This document shows, piece by piece, positions 56,724 to 64,000 of a stretch of 64,000 bases of DNA. The notes under the pieces are model-generated. The model saw nothing but the letters and a program-made list of their open reading frames with translations. It was not told the DNA's origin and did no database searches. The translations under genes were made by a program, and so were the position numbers. Every line of letters starts with the position of its first letter. Within the stretch, counting starts at the first letter, position 1. The stretch is from Rhizobiaceae bacterium (lineage in GTDB: Bacteria > Pseudomonadota > Alphaproteobacteria > Rhizobiales > Rhizobiaceae): NCBI GenBank assembly GCA_014238155.1, contig JABABQ010000033.1, forward strand, positions 119,538 to 183,537. Reading direction: 5' to 3'.

Positions 56724-56977
56724 CTTTGCTTGCCGCTAATAAATCTGCGTTCCCATGGAGGGTTAGATAAATGATTAAGGTAAAAGTCAAACCCTGAGCC
56801 AACATATTTATGCCATCGGTTTACCCAAGGTTATCTGTCAGTTGGAAATCCGGCTCCAATTTCGCAGGATTTCTTCATCATAAAGATCAAACTATTTGTT
56901 TATTTTACAATCTATTGTCGGAGAATTTCGACTCAATATCTGAGCCCCAAGCCAACGACAATCGCAAGTGTCGGGAT

Positions 56978-58402
56978 TCATATGCCATACCACCAGGAGG
57001 CCAGGCCCAAAAAGGCAAAAAACCCGACAACGTCAGTTACAGTTGTCACAAATACACTGGAAGCGATGGCCGGGTCGGCATCGAGCTTGTCGAGAGCGAT
57101 GGGGACCAATATTCCCGATGCCGCAGCAAAAATCATGTTGACGATCATTGCGATACCGATAATGACACCCAAAACCGGCTGACCAAACCAAAGAACGGTC
57201 ACCAAGCCCATGACAACGGCAAAGGCTGATCCGTTGATAAATCCCACCTGCAATTCTTTGCGGATGATCTTGCGGGCATTGTAGGTGTCCAGATCGCGCG
57301 TTGCCAGCGCTCGAACGGCCACGGTCATGGTTTGCGTACCAGCATTGCCTCCCATCGATGCGACAATTGGCATCAGGATGGCCAGCGCCACCATCTGTTC
57401 AAGCGTTGCATCAAACAATCCGATAACCAAAGACGCCAGAACAGCCGTGGCCAGATTGACCGCCAGCCAGCCAATGCGCGACTTGGCAATCGACAACACA
57501 TCGTCCGACAATTCCTCATCGCCCACACCGGCAAGGCGCATAATGTCTTCCGACGCTTCTTCCTGAATTACGTCAACAACATCATCAATCGTCAGCACGC
57601 CGACAAGCCGGTCGTTTTCATCAACCACCGGCGCTGACAAGAGGTCATATCGTTCAAACAGCTGGGCCGCTTCTTCCTGATCCATTTCTGCATGGACCGG
57701 GTGCGCATTGACCTCGTGAATGTCTCCAACCACCGTATCACGTTTGGCCCGCAACAGGGTGTCCAGCGCCAACGACCCTGCCAACTTATACCGGTGGTCA
57801 ATGGTGAACAGTTCGGTAAAACGCTCCGGCAAATCTTCGTCGGCGCGAATGTAGTCAATGGTCTGCCCGACGGACCAGAAAGGTGGCACGGCGATGAATT
57901 CCGTCTGCATGCGACGGCCAGCCGATTCTTCGGGAAAATCCAGCGACCTGCGAAGCCTGATCCGCTCCTGAAAAGGGATCTGGGCAAGAATATCTTCGCG
58001 TTCTTCGCTTTCCAGGTCTTCCAGAATGTAGACCGCATCATCTGAATCGAGATCGCGAACCGCCAGAGCGACCTTGTCATTCGGCAACTTGCCAACGATC
58101 CCAAGACGGATGGCTTCATCAACTTCTGTCAGCGCTGCAAAATTGAATGCATCACCTGCCAGCTCGACGAATCGATTTCGCTGCTCTTCTTCCAAAGCTT
58201 GAAGAATGTCGCCAACTTCGGATTCGTGCAGGCCGTCCAGTGCGTTGCGGACGGCCGCGCTGTCATCGTCGTCGATAGCCCCGCGAATGGCATCAACAAC
58301 TGATTCAAGCACCACGCCATCTTCACTGTAGATCGTATCTACAATGGCTTCCGTCGCCATTTCCGGAACGTCATCATCCTTGTGAATGTCGTCTTCGTTC
58401 AT
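56978..58402 (-). CDS. mgtE: MgtE-type magnesium transporter
   Basis: 474 residues in MgtE order: N-terminal helical domain, two CBS domains (about residues 150-280) and a five-helix membrane domain with MPIVASMGGNAGTQTMTVAVRALA. Mg2+ channel gated by Mg2+ on its cytoplasmic domain. Lies 118 bp downstream of the K+ channel gene on the same strand, so the two may be cotranscribed. Confidence 0.9.
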   Translation of the reverse strand: MNEDDIHKDDDVPEMATEAIVDTIYSEDGVVLESVVDAIRGAIDDDDSAAVRNALDGLHESEVGDILQALEEEQRNRFVELAGDAFNFAALTEVDEAIRLGIVGKLPNDKVALAVRDLDSDDAVYILEDLESEEREDILAQIPFQERIRLRRSLDFPEESAGRRMQTEFIAVPPFWSVGQTIDYIRADEDLPERFTELFTIDHRYKLAGSLALDTLLRAKRDTVVGDIHEVNAHPVHAEMDQEEAAQLFERYDLLSAPVVDENDRLVGVLTIDDVVDVIQEEASEDIMRLAGVGDEELSDDVLSIAKSRIGWLAVNLATAVLASLVIGLFDATLEQMVALAILMPIVASMGGNAGTQTMTVAVRALATRDLDTYNARKIIRKELQVGFINGSAFAVVMGLVTVLWFGQPVLGVIIGIAMIVNMIFAAASGILVPIALDKLDADPAIASSVFVTTVTDVVGFFAFLGLASWWYGI

Positions 58403-58520
58403 GATTGAATCGCATGCAGCTGATTATTCCAACCAAATAACACAGCAAATCAGCATCGACCAAGGGAAGTTGATGATCCCGCAGCCGAATTTACGACATT
58501 CGGCAGATTATCAAGGTTGT

Positions 58521-58967
58521 TCAGGGTTGCGGTGGCGGGGGAAGTTGGCTCGGCAACATTCTTTCAAACAGCCCGACCAGAAAGGCAGTGCTCAATCCGA
58601 AATTTAAAAGTCCGGTGACTGCTGCCATGGCACCGAACACCCGAAAACCACCACCAACCGTTACATCTCCATAGCCAACGGTCGTATAGGTGACCAGGGA
58701 AAAATAGATGGCGTCCGATAGATTGGGTAAAGTCCCAAGCGCCAAAAACGACAAAGCCCAGATCCAGACCTGCACTGTGTGCGCAAACACAACGATCGAA
58801 AAACCCAGCACCAACAATTTCATGACAAGAAATGGGCTTCGCGAAGTCCGGTCATGCGGGGCCATGCGCCGCAACAATTTAATCGCTGCAACCAAAAGCA
58901 CGATATGAAGCATTGAACAAATTCCAAGCACGATGCTGCCCAGAAAAATCTGCGTCACAATTGTCAT
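58521..58967 (-). CDS. small two-helix potassium channel
   Basis: 148 residues with two or three hydrophobic segments flanking the selectivity filter TTVGYGDVT (about residue 97), the universal K+-channel TVGYGD signature. There is no RCK or other cytoplasmic domain. Tail Pro-rich. Confidence 0.85.
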   Translation of the reverse strand: MTIVTQIFLGSIVLGICSMLHIVLLVAAIKLLRRMAPHDRTSRSPFLVMKLLVLGFSIVVFAHTVQVWIWALSFLALGTLPNLSDAIYFSLVTYTTVGYGDVTVGGGFRVFGAMAAVTGLLNFGLSTAFLVGLFERMLPSQLPPPPQP

Positions 58968-59262
58968 TCCGTATCGCCTTCAATAACGCGACAGATTAGA
59001 GGCAGGACCCCAACCACCAGTCGCACCGGGGACTGGCAAAACCCAGCCCGCATGTTCTACGTCGATACAGGTTCGACCCAATCGAGATCAACCCTGATCC
59101 AACAAATCCTGTGGTTGAACTGGTTCCCATTGAATTATTCGTGCAGAGCACCAGAGTTTTGTTCGATTTTGGTGATGATTGTGCTACCAAATCCCATCTT
59201 TGGCTTGTTCGTACGGACGTGAGGCCAATTTTTATACTGCGACAATCACCGGGAGACCCACG

Positions 59263-60378
59263 ATGCGGAAATTGGCCACTCTAGCTGTAGCAAGTATGCT
59301 GCTGGCATCCTGTGAGAGTGAGAACGACAGCGCCCAGGTAAAGGACCCCGTTGTCAGAGGACTTAAAACGGTTCTGGTTCAAAAACAGGAATCTACAACC
59401 ATTCGCCGCTTTCCCAGCGTTCTGCAACCTGCAGAAGTAACGACCATGTCGTTTGAAATTAGCGGCAAGATGGGCGCGATTGATCTGAAAGTCGGCCAAA
59501 TCGTCGCCGAAGGTGAAATTCTGGCAAAGCTCGATACTCGCACTCTGGAAATTCAGGTTGAATCTTCACAGGCTGCTGTGCAACAGGCTGAGGCAACGGC
59601 CAAAAATGCAGTTGCCAATCTGACGCGCCAGAAAGAATTGTTTGACAAGCAAGTAACAACCCGCTCCAAGCTGGACGATGCCCAGACACAGGCCGCCACC
59701 AGCGCTGCAGCCCTCGCACAAACTAAAAAACAGCTGGAAACATCAGTTGAGAACCTCGGCAAAACCGAACTGAAATCCACCATCAACGGCATCATCAATT
59801 CGGTTCTGGTCGAATCCTTCGCAATCGTCAGTCCCGGCTCACCGATCGCCACACTGTATCGGTCTGATGGTTTCGAAGTATCTTTTTCCGTCAGCTATGA
59901 AGTTGTACAGCGATTGACAGTTGGCAAGCCCGTCGCCATCAAACTTGCTGACAATCCAAGCATTGTTCTTAACGGCGTTGTCAGCGAACTGGGGTCAAAG
60001 GCCGACACGGTTTCGTCCTTCCCGATTGTCGTTGCGCTGAACGAAACCGATCCAGCGCTGAAGGCGGGCATGGCGGTAGAAGCGTCGATGGAATTTACGG
60101 TTCCAACGGGTCAGGGATACCTGATGCCGCTGACCATATTACCACTATTCGGCAATATTGACGCTGATGCAAACACTCAAAAGCCCGCGAAAACTCAAGT
60201 TTATGTTTATGACGCGGACACCCAAAGTGTCATGACCCGGGACATTACCATTGCCGGGGTGAGGGAAAATCAGGTGATTGTCGTCGACGGCCTGATCGCC
60301 GGCGACAGGGTCGCGTCAGCCGGAGTGTCTTTCTTGAGGGACGGGCAGAAAGTCAAACTGCTTCCTGATAGCAAGTAG
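59263..60378 (+). CDS. RND efflux periplasmic adaptor (membrane-fusion protein, lipoprotein)
   Basis: 371 residues. The lipobox is LLASC at the end of the signal peptide. Beta-barrel and coiled-coil regions surround a lipoyl domain (GEILAKLDTRTLEIQ and the later GIINSVLVE). ATG 59263 has GGGAG just before it; an upstream frame to 59179 lacks support. It pairs with the RND permease 8 bp downstream. No TolC-like outer-membrane gene is in the window. Confidence 0.88.
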   Translation: MRKLATLAVASMLLASCESENDSAQVKDPVVRGLKTVLVQKQESTTIRRFPSVLQPAEVTTMSFEISGKMGAIDLKVGQIVAEGEILAKLDTRTLEIQVESSQAAVQQAEATAKNAVANLTRQKELFDKQVTTRSKLDDAQTQAATSAAALAQTKKQLETSVENLGKTELKSTINGIINSVLVESFAIVSPGSPIATLYRSDGFEVSFSVSYEVVQRLTVGKPVAIKLADNPSIVLNGVVSELGSKADTVSSFPIVVALNETDPALKAGMAVEASMEFTVPTGQGYLMPLTILPLFGNIDADANTQKPAKTQVYVYDADTQSVMTRDITIAGVRENQVIVVDGLIAGDRVASAGVSFLRDGQKVKLLPDSK

Positions 60379-60386
60379 GTCCCATC

Positions 60387-63300
60387 ATGAACATTTTGAC
60401 CCGCTTCGGCATCAGCCACAACCGCCTCACAATCCTCGTTATGATTGGGCTCCTGATTCAAGGCCTGATTTCATATTCGGGTTTGTCAAAACGCGAAGAC
60501 CCGTCGATAACCGTTCGAACCGTGGTTATCTCAGCTCAGTTCTCTGGCATGTCGCCGGAGCGCATAGAAGACCTGATCGCCGAGCCCATCGAACGCAAGG
60601 CACGTGAGATTGCAGAAATTGACGACATCAAAACCCTGATCTCTACCGGCAGCACGACCATCAAGCTGGATATCAGTGATTCGGTCCCCAATTCTGCCAT
60701 TGATGAAGTTCAGCAGGATATCCGCAATAAGATGGCGGATCTTGAAAATAAATTGCCCAAAGGAACCCGCGGACCATTTGTCAATTCCAGCTATGGCAAT
60801 GTCACCATTGTATCGGTTGCCATTACCGGGGAAGGCTTCAATTACCGGGAACTGAGTGACGCGGCAGAAGCCCTGCAAAAACACGTCTATTCAATCGAAG
60901 GTGTGGGGCGGGTCAGCCTCTATGGCGAACAGGGCGAGCGGATTTATCTGGAGATCGACACCCGCAAACTGGCGGCAGTCGGAGTGGAGATTCAACAGGT
61001 TCTCAGCGATCTGGAATCGCAGAACGTCATCTTGCCGGCTGGCGAAGTTGACGCCGGCGGCATTGGCCTGGTGCTCGAAGCCAATGGCGATCTGAAAGAT
61101 GTTGAAAGCATCAAACGGGTGCTGACCAAAGTTTCCGGCCTGAGCGGATTTGTGCGTCTTGAAGACCTTGTTTCGGTACGCCGCGGCTATGTCGATCCGA
61201 TGGAAAAACCGGTATATTATGATGGTCGGCCGTCGGTCATGGTTGCTGTGGAAATGTCTGATGGCGGAGATATTCAGGTCATTGGCAAACGGCTGCGGGA
61301 AGCCATTGATCGGCATGAAAATACCCAACCTATCGGCATTTCCTACAATTATACGACCTATCAGGAATCCAAGGTTACCGCGTCAATCAACAGTGCCCTG
61401 GAAAACGTCGCCCAAACTTTCGTGGTGGTATTCATCGTTATGCTGATCTTTCTGGGTCTGCGCGCCGCGTTCATCATTGCCTGTATTGTACCCTTTACGG
61501 TGATGTTTGCGCTTATGGGCATGCAACATTTGGGCGTTGAACTTCAGCAGGTATCGATCGCTGCGGTAATTATTTCACTTGGCCTGCTGGTCGATAACGG
61601 TCTTGTCGTGGTCGAAGACATTCAGACCCGGATGGACCAGGGATTAGACCCCAAACAGGCGGCCGAAGAAGCGGGCGGTCAGTTTACGGTACCCCTCGCG
61701 GTTGCCTCGATTACAACCGTATCGGCGTTCATTCCGCTGTTGATACTTGAAGGAACCGAAGGAGAATACAGTTTCTCATTGGGCGCAGTGGTCGGTGTTA
61801 TGTTGTTTGGTTCCTGGTTGACAGCGCTTTATATATTGCCCGCTCTGACGGTCTGGCTATCCAGTCGCAAAAAGGCTTCCAAAGCGCCGAATGGGCCAAA
61901 TGCGCTGGTCAGGATTTATGGCGTTGTGGTCGACCGGGCACTGAGTTTTTCGCTGATTGTTATTCCGCTCTGCTATTTGCTGGTCGCATTTTCGGCGACG
62001 CTGTTTGCAGATCTGAAGAAGGAAATGTTCCCGCTCAGCGCCCGCAACCAATTCCTGATTTACCAGGATATGCCCAAAGGTACGGCGATATCTGCCACCG
62101 GTGCGGAAGCAAAGTCTGTACAGCAATGGCTGTCTGACAAAAACTTCAACCCGGAAGTTACCAATGTAACGACCTATGTCGGTGATGGCGGACCCCGATT
62201 CTATCTTGCACTCAGCCCGGCTGATACCAATCCGGCCAGCGCATTTTTCCTGATCAATACGGAAGATTTTGAAGGAGCAATCGCCGCCTCAGATAGAGCT
62301 CAGCGCCATTTGCTGGAAAATCATCCGGCTGCCCGCTACAAAATCAAACGCCTCGCCATGGGTGGGTCGGAATCGGGCATTGTCGACATCAAGATTTCCG
62401 GTCCCGACGCTGACATGCTGCTGGATCTGGCGCGTCAGGTCGAGGCAGGTTTTGCCGAAGCACCGGGAATAGTTCAAAACGAAAACGACTGGGGCAACAA
62501 ATCCCTGAAGATTGTCGTCAACGTGGCCCAGGACAAGGCGCGTGAGCTGGGTGTCACCTCAGAATCCATATCAAATGTGATGAACGCCTATTTCTCCGGC
62601 AGCACGATTTCTGAATATCGCGAAGGGACAGATTCGATTCCCATTGTTGTGCGCGCTGAAAAGAGTTTCCGAGACAGTCTTGAAGACCTGTCAAACCTGT
62701 CCGTATCGGCACAGGGACAACTGATATCCCTCGACCGCGTGGCAACTTTGGCTCCGAAATTGGAATTCTCGCAGATGCGCCGCGAGAACCAAAAACGCCT
62801 GATCAAGATATCAGCAAAAAGTTCACTGCTGAGCGCTGAACAACTTTTGGCCGTCAACCGCGAAACCATCGACAATCTCGACTTGCCGGCAGGTTTTTCC
62901 GTCGAGATCGCCGGTGAAACGACCAATAGCGCAGAAGTTAATGACAAATTGGCGGGCGGCCTGCCCCTCGCCTTCATGGTGATGATGATCGCGCTGATGT
63001 TTCAGTTCAACTCGGCTCGCCGGGTGATTTTAACTTTCATGACGATTCCTTTGATCATCATCGGTGCCCCGCTGGCACTGTTGATAACCAATCAGCCCCT
63101 GTCCTTCTTTGCAATTTTAGGCATGATTTCGCTGGCCGGTATCATTATCAACAATGCCATCGTTCTGATTGATCAGGTTGATATTGAGCGGCAATCCATG
63201 GAATTGCGCGAAGCCGTGATCGTCGCTTCGCAAAAGCGCCTTACGCCAATCATGCTGACGTCCCTGACCACAGTGTTTGGCCTGTTGCCAATGGCAATTC

Positions 63301-63473
63301 TCGGCGGAGCTTTGTTCGAACCGATGGCAACTTTGATGATCGGCGGACTGGCAATTGGATCAGTGCTGACGCTGTTCTTTGTCCCCTGTGGCTATTATCT
63401 GTGTTTCCGCGGTTTCAAGCGCCGGACTTCGCCATCAGTCGAAGAGCTGGAAATGAAGCAGGCAGAAGACTAA
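60387..63473 (+). CDS. RND-family efflux permease (HAE1-like)
   Basis: 1028 residues, usual RND length. Two similar halves, each with a single helix, a large periplasmic domain and six further helices. The proton-relay region reads SLGLLVDNGLVVVEDIQTRM (Asp-Asn instead of the Asp-Asp of AcrB, about residue 405), and GIIINNAIVLIDQVD is in the second half. Substrates unknown. Starts 8 bp after the adaptor stop. Confidence 0.9.
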   Translation: MNILTRFGISHNRLTILVMIGLLIQGLISYSGLSKREDPSITVRTVVISAQFSGMSPERIEDLIAEPIERKAREIAEIDDIKTLISTGSTTIKLDISDSVPNSAIDEVQQDIRNKMADLENKLPKGTRGPFVNSSYGNVTIVSVAITGEGFNYRELSDAAEALQKHVYSIEGVGRVSLYGEQGERIYLEIDTRKLAAVGVEIQQVLSDLESQNVILPAGEVDAGGIGLVLEANGDLKDVESIKRVLTKVSGLSGFVRLEDLVSVRRGYVDPMEKPVYYDGRPSVMVAVEMSDGGDIQVIGKRLREAIDRHENTQPIGISYNYTTYQESKVTASINSALENVAQTFVVVFIVMLIFLGLRAAFIIACIVPFTVMFALMGMQHLGVELQQVSIAAVIISLGLLVDNGLVVVEDIQTRMDQGLDPKQAAEEAGGQFTVPLAVASITTVSAFIPLLILEGTEGEYSFSLGAVVGVMLFGSWLTALYILPALTVWLSSRKKASKAPNGPNALVRIYGVVVDRALSFSLIVIPLCYLLVAFSATLFADLKKEMFPLSARNQFLIYQDMPKGTAISATGAEAKSVQQWLSDKNFNPEVTNVTTYVGDGGPRFYLALSPADTNPASAFFLINTEDFEGAIAASDRAQRHLLENHPAARYKIKRLAMGGSESGIVDIKISGPDADMLLDLARQVEAGFAEAPGIVQNENDWGNKSLKIVVNVAQDKARELGVTSESISNVMNAYFSGSTISEYREGTDSIPIVVRAEKSFRDSLEDLSNLSVSAQGQLISLDRVATLAPKLEFSQMRRENQKRLIKISAKSSLLSAEQLLAVNRETIDNLDLPAGFSVEIAGETTNSAEVNDKLAGGLPLAFMVMMIALMFQFNSARRVILTFMTIPLIIIGAPLALLITNQPLSFFAILGMISLAGIIINNAIVLIDQVDIERQSMELREAVIVASQKRLTPIMLTSLTTVFGLLPMAILGGALFEPMATLMIGGLAIGSVLTLFFVPCGYYLCFRGFKRRTSPSVEELEMKQAED

Positions 63474-63632
63474 ATCGACCCAAGGTGGACCCAATGCATC
63501 CACCTGTTGCAGGAAGCCATTAACCAAGAATGCCCAGTTTCCATCAATGGGTTGTAAACCGTATGTAAACTATTTGAATTCGTCGCGAGCTATGGTAGGC
63601 AGAGCGACTATCTGTTTCGGGTGTTTACGATT

Positions 63633-64000
63633 ATGAAATCAAACTTCCTATCCGCAGTCATGGGGATTGTGTTGCTGTTGGCTTTTTCGGGCACAGCGCA
63701 AGCGCAATCTGTTCATATTGACGAGGCGCGATTCGGCGGAGCCTGGATTGATATGCCGTTTGGCGCAGAGGAAAGTTACTACAATTACGATTTTCCCGGC
63801 ATCAATGGCGAAGTGCTGTTTGCACCCTTCGATTTCGACATGAGTGAAGCTGGTGCAGAAGGTATTGTGCGTACGCTGCTGACACCGCGTTTGCACGTTG
63901 GCACGACCATTTCATTCGATGACGCAACGCCCAGTTCAATATATACCGGATTGACCTGGCACCACCAGTTCACTGAACGTTTCTTTGTGGAAACTTCATT
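63633..64000 (+). CDS. PagL-like lipid A 3-O-deacylase/acyloxyacyl hydrolase (3' partial)
   Basis: Start ATG 63633, cut by the window end after ~122 residues. Signal peptide MKSNFLSAVMGIVLLLAFSG with cleavage near AQAQ. The mature part shows alternating strands, and SSIYTGLTWHHQFTERFFVETS resembles PagL-like barrels, where the catalytic His-Ser follow further on, outside the window. A strand-forming outer-membrane enzyme is likely; the catalytic residues are not visible here. Confidence 0.6.
   Translation, partial: MKSNFLSAVMGIVLLLAFSGTAQAQSVHIDEARFGGAWIDMPFGAEESYYNYDFPGINGEVLFAPFDFDMSEAGAEGIVRTLLTPRLHVGTTISFDDATPSSIYTGLTWHHQFTERFFVETS

Overview
This 64 kb window comes from an alphaproteobacterium, most likely a Hyphomicrobiales (Rhizobiales) member and possibly marine. 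The support is protein resemblance: a GbdR-type AraC regulator beside dimethylglycine dehydrogenase, a LiuR-like MerR regulator, an Omp25-like barrel, and a small secreted protein of a kind I associate with Rhizobiales. No rRNA, tRNA or CRISPR array was seen. Most of the window is moderately GC-rich, densely coding chromosome. The exception is an AT-rich, repeat-laden island at about 30.0-34.9 kb.

Layout. (1) 0-3.2 kb: partial AraC regulator and a convergent covalent-flavin dimethylglycine dehydrogenase (methylamine/betaine catabolism). (2) 3.3-20.7 kb: cell-surface polysaccharide locus. It opens with a tightly coupled operon: HAD-UbiA fusion, DprE1-like oxidase, SMR-like flippase subunit, sugar epimerase, class III aminotransferase and multi-spanning membrane protein. 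This looks like a polyprenyl-phosphate-pentose donor pathway. Then come a Wzz/GumC chain-length protein, a Tat-exported GH10 xylanase, a Wzx-type flippase, four glycosyltransferase-like genes and an O-antigen ligase/polymerase. (3) 20.7-30 kb: L,D-transpeptidase lipoprotein, SulP transporter, SDR, threonine aldolase, di-haem peroxidase, PhzF protein, cation/proton antiporter and an exo/endonuclease-phosphatase family protein.

(4) 30-34.9 kb: accessory island with three unrecognised gene families, each in two or more copies. Family A is a ~295 aa exported four-cysteine protein (two intact copies, one broken). Family B is a ~131 aa exported protein (two tandem copies). Family C is a coiled-coil protein (one intact copy, one fragment). 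They are interleaved with internally deleted IS5-family remnants. This is the best candidate here for something undescribed.

(5) 34.9-47.7 kb: ilvC, pdxJ, a haem-dependent oxidative N-demethylase-like gene, a MaoC-like hydratase, a RecD-like helicase, a TetR regulator, a rhodanese-mccB pair, an MscS channel, an outer-membrane protein, a 3-methyladenine glycosylase and an aldo-keto reductase. (6) 47.7-53.4 kb: DUF1624 membrane protein, PIG-L deacetylase plus CelD-like acyltransferase, isovaleryl-CoA dehydrogenase, GNAT, and an ArsR/SRPBCC pair. (7) 53.4-64 kb: a GCC microsatellite before an isoprenylcysteine-methyltransferase-like gene, a chromate-resistance pair, the LiuR-like MerR regulator, an MgtE Mg2+ transporter, a small K+ channel, an RND efflux pair, and the start of a PagL-like lipid A deacylase cut by the window edge.

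Functional links: leucine catabolism is scattered (mccB, ivd, liuR-like) and mccA is absent. N-methyl compound metabolism appears twice (DMGDH and the N-demethylase-like gene). Envelope functions dominate the left third. Starts were moved downstream of the longest possible frame wherever a better ribosome-binding site, a 4-bp stop/start overlap or family alignment supported it.
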